A stretch of DNA of 28,061 bases, taken from JANQPA01 sp964628385 (GTDB taxonomy: Bacteria; Bacteroidota; Bacteroidia; Chitinophagales; Saprospiraceae). Below are positions 23,392-28,061 of the stretch, one piece after another (position 1 is the stretch's first letter; each line of letters begins with the position of its first letter). The translations under genes and the position numbers were made by a program. Where the stretch lies: assembly GCA_964628385.1 (NCBI GenBank), contig CAZVOD010000058.1, positions 1 through 28,061 of the forward strand, written 5' to 3'. The notes below the pieces were generated by a model. The model ran no database searches, was not told the origin of the DNA, and was given only the letters and a program-made list of their open reading frames with translations.

Positions 23392-23801
23392 TTTTAGCTA
23401 TTGTAATTTTCCTTTAAATAAAATACTTTTGTTTGTAACAACACAAGAAAATCTAACTTCTGTGAGTGGAAATGGGTTTGTCAGGAAAATTTAACCCAAA
23501 ACATAATCTCTTTACTACAATAAGTTGTTATAATTTTGAGTTAATAGAAATGTTAAATCCAACTCACCCTGTAAATCAAACCTTACACATCCGTTGACAT
23601 TTTATAGATTGTATTAAGAGTTTGCTATATTATTGTAGTGCCAAACTAAGCTAAATCTAATGTTTTGATCGCGCTATGGCAAGTCAATTTGTCATTGAGT
23701 ATAAAAACATATTTTTATTTATTTAATTACAATTATTATTAAAAAGCTGGCGTTTCAGAATCGAATCGCTACATTGAAATCAGTCACAAAAAAGAAAACT
23801 T
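23392..23801 (+). promoter_or_regulatory. Divergent intergenic region with a -7-like box
   Basis: This 410-nt region between the divergent exonuclease and coiled-coil genes holds no supported gene. TAATTTTG at 23531-23538 (plus) matches TAnnTTTG, but lacks a good TTTG upstream and is about 260 nt from the next start. An imperfectly placed inverted pair AGTTTG/CAAACT lies near 23620-23648. Otherwise I see nothing in it beyond AT-rich sequence. Confidence 0.3.
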
Positions 23802-24836
23802 ATGTCAACTACTAATCCAGGTTCCAACCCATCCAATCCTAAGCCGAATGCCAATACCAACAACACAGCCGGAGATGCGGCCAAAAAGCGTATTATTGCT
23901 ATTTCGGCCGTTATCATTGTATTGCTGCTGGCAGTAAGCGTTTTTTTACTCATTCGCAATAACAACTTAAAACAGGCCAACAACCTGACAACTGAGAAGC
24001 TTGATGAATCAGAACAGCTAAAAGCTGAATTAGAGGAGCAATACTATCAGGCACTCTCTGACCTTGAAGAGATGAGAGGATCCAACGAAGAATTGAACTT
24101 GTTAATTGATCAGCAAAAAGAGGAACTCACTCAGTCAAAAGCCAGAATAGATGGTTTGTTGAGAAATAAGCGCGATTTGTCAAAGGCCAGAGCTGAGATC
24201 AAAAAGCTGACCTCACAAGTAGAGCAATACATTGCCGAGGTGAATCAATTGAGAGCTGAAAATCAGGAATTAGCTGCTCAAAATGAGATGCTTTCCGAAG
24301 AAAAACAAACGCTGGAAACGCAATTAACTACTACCATTCAGAAAAGTGAAGCCACGAAAACGGCCCTGGTAAGTGAAAACGAACAGCTTGCTGCTGAGCG
24401 GCAAAAGCTGGCGGCTAAAGTGAATGTAGCTTCTGTGGTGAAAGTTCAGAATATTGAAGTTACCGGATTGAAAATCAGAAATAATGGTAAGCGCTCTGAA
24501 AAGAGAAAAGCCCAAAATGTGGATGAGTTGCAGGTATGTTTTACCATCACCGAAAATAATGTAGTAGAGGCTGCTACAGAAAAGTTCTTCGTGCGTATCG
24601 TCAATCCACTTGGTGAGACGCTTGCGATTGAAGACCTTGGTTCCGGCGTTTTGAAAAATAATGAGTCGGGCGAGCAACTACGCTTTACAAAAGTAGAAGA
24701 TATAGATTATGACCGCTCCTCACAAAATATGTGCTCCGTTTGGTCACCAAGCCAAGAGTTTCAGGAAGGGGTTTATTCTGTAGAGATATACAATAAAGGT
24801 TACCTGGCCGGTTCTTCCTCCTTTGAGCTGAGATAA
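23802..24836 (+). CDS. Membrane-anchored coiled-coil protein, unknown function
   Basis: This 344-aa protein has three parts. Residues 1-30 are a disordered Asn/Pro-rich cytosolic tail ending in AAKKR. Residues 31-51 are one membrane helix (IIAISAVIIVLLLAVSVFLLI). Residues about 55-205 form a long coiled coil (many repeats such as AELEEQYYQALSDLEEM and NQLRAENQELAAQNEML), and residues about 215-344 a compact beta-rich domain (VQNIEVTGLKIRNNGKRSEK ... VCFTITENN ... YSVEIYNKGYLAGSSSFEL). The bulk should lie in the periplasm. Bacteroidota genomes often hold such a protein, sometimes annotated loosely as a chromosome-partitioning protein; I see no ATPase motif to support that. A terminator follows directly. 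Confidence 0.85.
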   Translation: MSTTNPGSNPSNPKPNANTNNTAGDAAKKRIIAISAVIIVLLLAVSVFLLIRNNNLKQANNLTTEKLDESEQLKAELEEQYYQALSDLEEMRGSNEELNLLIDQQKEELTQSKARIDGLLRNKRDLSKARAEIKKLTSQVEQYIAEVNQLRAENQELAAQNEMLSEEKQTLETQLTTTIQKSEATKTALVSENEQLAAERQKLAAKVNVASVVKVQNIEVTGLKIRNNGKRSEKRKAQNVDELQVCFTITENNVVEAATEKFFVRIVNPLGETLAIEDLGSGVLKNNESGEQLRFTKVEDIDYDRSSQNMCSVWSPSQEFQEGVYSVEIYNKGYLAGSSSFELR

Positions 24837-24873
24837 ACACTGGCCAGAAAATTAAGTCTTGTAAAAGTCATAA

Positions 24874-24913
24874 AACCCGGGTCTTCTCGTAAGGCTCGGG
24901 TTCCGTATTTTTT
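24874..24913 (+). terminator. Intrinsic terminator behind the coiled-coil gene
   Basis: AACCCGGGTCTT (24874-24885) pairs with AAGGCTCGGGTT (24891-24902), 12 pairs including G-U wobbles, with a 5-nt loop, followed by TATTTTTT (to 24913). It starts 38 nt after the stop. Confidence 0.75.
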
Positions 24914-24975
24914 ACTTACCTGCTCAATGATCTTTTTGGGCCTTTCTTCGTTTACCACTTGAAAAGAAATAAAAT

Positions 24976-25455
24976 ATGGAGAGAAATAAAAAGGAAAGCA
25001 AAGCTGTAAATCCTATTGATGAGGATAAAATAACGGAAAACCCCCACATCATTCCCTATGCACATACCGTGGGTGGAGTAGAAATAAAACCTATTGATAA
25101 GGGAAAGGTAAAAGGTCGGGCGGTAGGAGCCATGTATGAGCAAACCGAAATGCAGCTTGACCAAATACGCAAACAAATAGAATTGTTGGCCCGCCAGGCC
25201 AAAAAAGTCAAGGACAGGGTTCAGATCTCTGAAAATATTTATCTGGCTGAGATGAACTTCGAACCGTTGACAGGGTTTGAGTATCATCTCTATGAACGCC
25301 CTAATGGAAAAAAAGTGCTTTCTATGGTCAGACCTGAAGAGTGGGGACCCAACCCTCCTTATCATTTTATTGCTTCTGTCAAATTACTTTCCGATCATAC
25401 ATGGGAAGTGATTGATGATGAAGAAGATGCCAGCAGTAGTTTTCAATCGCAATAA
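24976..25455 (+). CDS. DUF2452 protein (relative of eukaryotic C1orf50)
   Basis: This 159-aa protein has a charged N-terminus (HIIPYAHTVGGVEIKPIDKG), a helix EQTEMQLDQIRKQIELLARQAKKV (residues about 55-78), then NIYLAEMNFEPLTGFEYHLYER and the conserved end VRPEEWGPNPPYHFIASVKLLSDHTWE. These features agree with the DUF2452 family, which I recall as present in Bacteroidota and in eukaryotes (human C1orf50). Function is unknown. It seems cytosolic, without signal or membrane segment. The stop is 2 nt before the DUF1573 gene, so the two are translationally coupled. Confidence 0.85.
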   Translation: MERNKKESKAVNPIDEDKITENPHIIPYAHTVGGVEIKPIDKGKVKGRAVGAMYEQTEMQLDQIRKQIELLARQAKKVKDRVQISENIYLAEMNFEPLTGFEYHLYERPNGKKVLSMVRPEEWGPNPPYHFIASVKLLSDHTWEVIDDEEDASSSFQSQ

Positions 25456-25457
25456 AT

Positions 25458-25802
25458 ATGGTTTATTTCTTCTTGTCCGTTCTCTATCTTTCTACCGGAG
25501 TAGCTTGGCTGAATGATACTAACCATGATTTTGGTGAAATTGAAAAAGCCCGGCCGGTTCAGCATGATTTTACTTTCATCAATACAGGGACAGATTCTCT
25601 GTACATCGACAACGTCCGTACTTCTTGTGGATGTACGGATACGGAATGGCCACCGCGTGGTATTGCTACCGATTCAACCGAGATTATTCGCGTGCACTAC
25701 GACAGTAAGGATAACGGCTATTTTCAAAAAAAGATAAGGGTATATTTCCGGGGCATTCGCAAGCCTTCACTTTTAACTATAGAAGGAAATATTATCGAAT
25801 AA
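25458..25802 (+). CDS. DUF1573 protein, exported
   Basis: This 114-aa protein has a short N-terminal signal-like helix (MVYFFLSVLYLSTGVAW) and a single DUF1573 beta-sandwich (NDTNHDFGEIEKARPVQHDFTFINTGTDSL ... VRTSCGCTDTEWP ... IIRVHYDSKDNGYFQKKIRV), including the conserved CGC motif. The domain is an Ig-like fold common in Bacteroidota envelope proteins. It begins 2 nt after DUF2452 and precedes lepB by about 95 nt. The role is unknown. Confidence 0.88.
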   Translation: MVYFFLSVLYLSTGVAWLNDTNHDFGEIEKARPVQHDFTFINTGTDSLYIDNVRTSCGCTDTEWPPRGIATDSTEIIRVHYDSKDNGYFQKKIRVYFRGIRKPSLLTIEGNIIE

Positions 25803-25860
25803 AATGGCCAATCTATCTATGTTAACGCTCCATTAACTCAATGATCCTGTCAATTTAATT

Positions 25861-25868
25861 TATATTTG
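25861..25868 (+). promoter_or_regulatory. Putative lepB promoter (-7 box)
   Basis: TATATTTG fits TAnnTTTG perfectly, 31 nt before the ATG at 25899. No TTTG is found 20 nt upstream, so support is partial; readthrough from the DUF1573 gene is also possible. Confidence 0.4.
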
Positions 25869-25898
25869 TAACAATTCAGAAAAATTAAAATCATATTG

Positions 25899-27530
25899 AT
25901 GAGTGTTATCATTTTCTTACTGATCAACTATGTGCTGCTAAGCATTAGTTTATATTTTCTTTTCGAAAAAGTTGATCAACCCAGCTGGAAAGGTTTAGTA
26001 CCGTTCTACAATTTTATGGTCTGGGCGCAGGTTATTGGTTATCCACTGTGGCGGGTGATATTTATTTTGGTACCTATTGTCAATATATTTATCTACGCAA
26101 CCATGGCCGTTCGCATGGTGCGTTCTTTTGATAAGCTCAAGTTCTGGCATAGTGCGCTGGCAGTTATTGGAGCACCCATATTTTTCTTCTATTTAGCCTT
26201 TAGTAAAGATGAAAAATACGTGGGGCCAAACTACACCATGGAGCAAGAATATAAGGAAAAACTTAAAGAAGCTAAGGACAATAAGAAAGAGCGGGAGTTT
26301 AAAAAACTAGAGGCTCGTAACCCTTATAAAAAATCAGGTTCCAGAGAATGGGCTGAAGCCATTATTTTTGCTGTTTTTGCCGCTGCCTTTATCAGAATGT
26401 TCCTCATCGAGGCATACGTAATTCCTACTTCCTCCATGGAGGGTTCATTAATGGTAGGTGATTTCCTTTTTGTAAGTAAAGCTAATTACGGTATTAGAAT
26501 GCCTCAGACGGTAGCTATGCTTCCTCTGTTGCACAATCGAGCGCCGGGAGGGTTGGGAGAATCCTACCTGGAAAAACCTCAGCTACCCTACAAAAGACTA
26601 AAGGCCCTAGAAAAAATTGACCGCAATGATCCGGTCGTTTTCAATTATCCAGAAGGAGATAGTGTGTATATATGGCCCGAGCGAACCTATAGTATTTATG
26701 ACTATCGCCGGGGGCAAATTAGTGATGCCCGCAAAGTACAGCAAATTAAAACCGGACGCAAAAAACTGGTAACGCGTCCAATGGATAAAAAAGATCACTA
26801 CATCAAGCGTTGCATTGCATTACCGGGAGATTCGCTGCAGATTATAAACAAACAAGTGTATGTAAACGGGCAGAAAGCAGAAAACCCTAGATATCTTCAA
26901 TACTTCTATTTCGTTACTTTCCCCAATGGCGCTATCAATACCAAAAACTTCACCGAGTGGGGTATTTCTACTGAAGATCAGGGGGTGATTAACCAACAAG
27001 CTAACCAGTATATCATGGTACTGAACGAAGAGCAAAAAGAAAAAGTGCAGGCCATGGATCCTAATATCAATATCGATATCGTCGATATTGCTGAACTGGA
27101 ACGCCGAATGAACCAAAATCCCAATAAAGTATTTCCACACGATTTAAAGCATTTTCCCAACTGGACTAAGGATAGCTACGGACCAATCTGGATTCCCAAA
27201 AAGGGAGAGACTGTTCAACTAACGCCATCCAATATCGCCCTGTATGAGCGCATCATCAATGTATACGAAGATAACGACTACCAGCGTAGAGGGGATAAGT
27301 TCTATATCAATGGGAAAGAGGCAACGGAGTATACCTTCAAAATGGACTACTACTGGATGATGGGAGATAATCGCCATAATTCTGAAGACGCGAGAATATG
27401 GGGCTTTGTACCGGAAAATCACGTTGTCGGAAAGCCACTCTTCGTCTGGATGTCCATCCGTGAAAATCAGTTGACTAAAGGAATTAATTTTAGCAGAATA
27501 TTTAGGTCTGTTGAAAGTTTATCCAAATAA
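25899..27530 (+). CDS. lepB: Signal peptidase I, enlarged Bacteroidota form
   Basis: This protein (543 aa from ATG 25899; a TTG three bases earlier is also open) cleaves signal peptides of exported proteins at the inner membrane. N-terminal residues 1-100 hold about three membrane helices (including YVLLSISLYFLF and VIFILVPIVNIFIYATMAV). A basic linker (KEKLKEAKDNKKEREFKK) leads to a fourth helix (AEAIIFAVFAAAFIRMFLI, about 152-170). Then come the catalytic domain boxes: Ser179 in IPTSSMEGSLMVGD, Lys303 in HYIKRCIALPGD, and GDNRHNSEDARIWGFVP near 488-504. The Ser-Lys spacing (124 residues) and the 180-residue distance to the last box are far larger than in the E. coli enzyme, because of insertions. 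Both catalytic residues are intact. Confidence 0.95.
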   Translation: MSVIIFLLINYVLLSISLYFLFEKVDQPSWKGLVPFYNFMVWAQVIGYPLWRVIFILVPIVNIFIYATMAVRMVRSFDKLKFWHSALAVIGAPIFFFYLAFSKDEKYVGPNYTMEQEYKEKLKEAKDNKKEREFKKLEARNPYKKSGSREWAEAIIFAVFAAAFIRMFLIEAYVIPTSSMEGSLMVGDFLFVSKANYGIRMPQTVAMLPLLHNRAPGGLGESYLEKPQLPYKRLKALEKIDRNDPVVFNYPEGDSVYIWPERTYSIYDYRRGQISDARKVQQIKTGRKKLVTRPMDKKDHYIKRCIALPGDSLQIINKQVYVNGQKAENPRYLQYFYFVTFPNGAINTKNFTEWGISTEDQGVINQQANQYIMVLNEEQKEKVQAMDPNINIDIVDIAELERRMNQNPNKVFPHDLKHFPNWTKDSYGPIWIPKKGETVQLTPSNIALYERIINVYEDNDYQRRGDKFYINGKEATEYTFKMDYYWMMGDNRHNSEDARIWGFVPENHVVGKPLFVWMSIRENQLTKGINFSRIFRSVESLSK

Positions 27531-27557
27531 GCCATCCGGCAAAGCTGAATTATAAAG

Positions 27558-27590
27558 AACTTCCGGCCGCTGTAGGCGGCCGGAAGTTTT
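27558..27590. terminator. Bidirectional terminator between lepB and the lipoprotein gene
   Basis: AACTTCCGGCCGC (27558-27570) pairs perfectly with GCGGCCGGAAGTT (27576-27588) around a 5-nt loop. TTTT follows on the plus strand and a U-rich TTCTTTAT on the minus strand. It lies between two convergent stops. Confidence 0.85.
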
Positions 27591-27606
27591 AAGAGACCTT
27601 AGAATA

Positions 27607-28047
27607 CTATCTTCCTTCCTGGGGGCGGGCCAATCTCATTGCTTCCCTATATATTTGACTGAGTTTTTGATCAACTTCCTTGTTGTAGTCTCCCCACACG
27701 ATTCTGTATCGCTTTCCATTGTTGTTGTATTCCATAAACCGATAGATATTGCCAGGGGAGTTGAGGTTGACTTTAGAAAAGTCTATATCATCGAGTTCTT
27801 TGAAGACCGTTTTGGCATCCGACGGACTTATCTGGGAATAGTTTTCCAAAGGAGCATCGATATCGGTTCGCCGGAACAGTTGACCGTTTTTTAGCAAAAC
27901 GTATTCCTTGTAGGCTCCCATAAAACCACCGCCATTGCCATACGATAAATAGGTTTTGGGTAAATCATCTGGCTTGTATTTTTTGAGCAGACAAGCACTG
28001 CTACTTAACAGCAAAATGATGAAAAATAAAATCGTTTGTGGTTTCAT
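27607..28047 (-). CDS. Small lipoprotein of unknown function
   Basis: This 146-aa protein begins with MKPQTILFFIILLLSSSACL, a lipoprotein signal with lipobox SSAC (Cys19). The mature part is small and beta-rich: KTYLSYGNGGGFMGAYKEYVLLKNGQLFRR, then FMEYNNNGKRYRIVWGD and a C-terminal helix (EVDQKLSQIYREAMRLARP). It resembles short secreted proteins of unknown role common in Bacteroidota. It lies near the right window edge; the start, at 28047, is inside the window. No partner gene is visible. Confidence 0.8.
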   Translation of the reverse strand: MKPQTILFFIILLLSSSACLLKKYKPDDLPKTYLSYGNGGGFMGAYKEYVLLKNGQLFRRTDIDAPLENYSQISPSDAKTVFKELDDIDFSKVNLNSPGNIYRFMEYNNNGKRYRIVWGDYNKEVDQKLSQIYREAMRLARPQEGR

Positions 28048-28061
28048 GTCATACTTTTTGA

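Noticed and set aside
23590..23640. TTGACA with AT-rich sequence downstream, like a proteobacterial sigma-70 promoter
   Set aside because: Spacing to any TATAAT-like box is wrong, and Bacteroidota use a different consensus.

Overview
The window looks like a chromosomal segment of a Bacteroidota bacterium, most likely of the order Cytophagales. The grounds are: a secreted protein ending in a type IX secretion (T9SS) sorting domain; a TonB-dependent receptor with an N-terminal carboxypeptidase-like domain; DUF1573 and DUF2452 proteins; an enlarged Bacteroidota-type signal peptidase I; a phosphatase-phosphoglycerate dehydrogenase fusion; promoter-like sites matching TTTG-N20-TAnnTTTG; and the near absence of Shine-Dalgarno sequences. 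Species cannot be named from the sequence alone. I see no rRNA, tRNA, CRISPR array, transposase or phage gene.

Layout. 1-1217: a decayed-looking gene end, two large adjacent palindromes, one unknown exported membrane protein, and a 152-bp element bounded by a 12-bp inverted repeat. 1218-9182 (all minus strand): SerB-like/SerA fusion, a decayed SRPBCC gene, an EI24/CysZ-like membrane protein, a bifunctional trehalose-6-phosphate synthase/phosphatase, an unknown 475-aa protein just upstream of it, and rpsP with a long acidic repeat tail. 9183-9615: divergent control region. 9616-14628 (plus): a 1670-aa T9SS-exported protein with Gly-rich loops and about 13 PKD-like modules in two alternating types. 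14753-18386 (minus): rpe, a TonB-dependent receptor and a 55-aa membrane protein too short for usual gene calling. 18387-19511: an AT-rich 1.1-kb stretch without long genes, holding two minus-strand intrinsic terminators that imply small transcripts or a leader attenuator. 19512-22621 (plus): an unknown helical-repeat protein and a lipoprotein of the GHL10/DUF187 hydrolase family. 22633-23391 (minus): a PolB-type 3'-5' exonuclease. 23802-27530 (plus): a membrane coiled-coil protein, DUF2452, DUF1573 and lepB. 27607-28047 (minus): a small lipoprotein.

The genes are mostly housekeeping or envelope functions: serine biosynthesis, trehalose as compatible solute, pentose phosphate, ribosome, protein export and surface proteins. 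The least explained parts are the 18.4-19.5 kb region with its small structured transcripts, the alternating-module surface protein, the small membrane protein behind the TonB receptor, and several unknown Bacteroidota-specific proteins. I found no convincing defence or mobile system.
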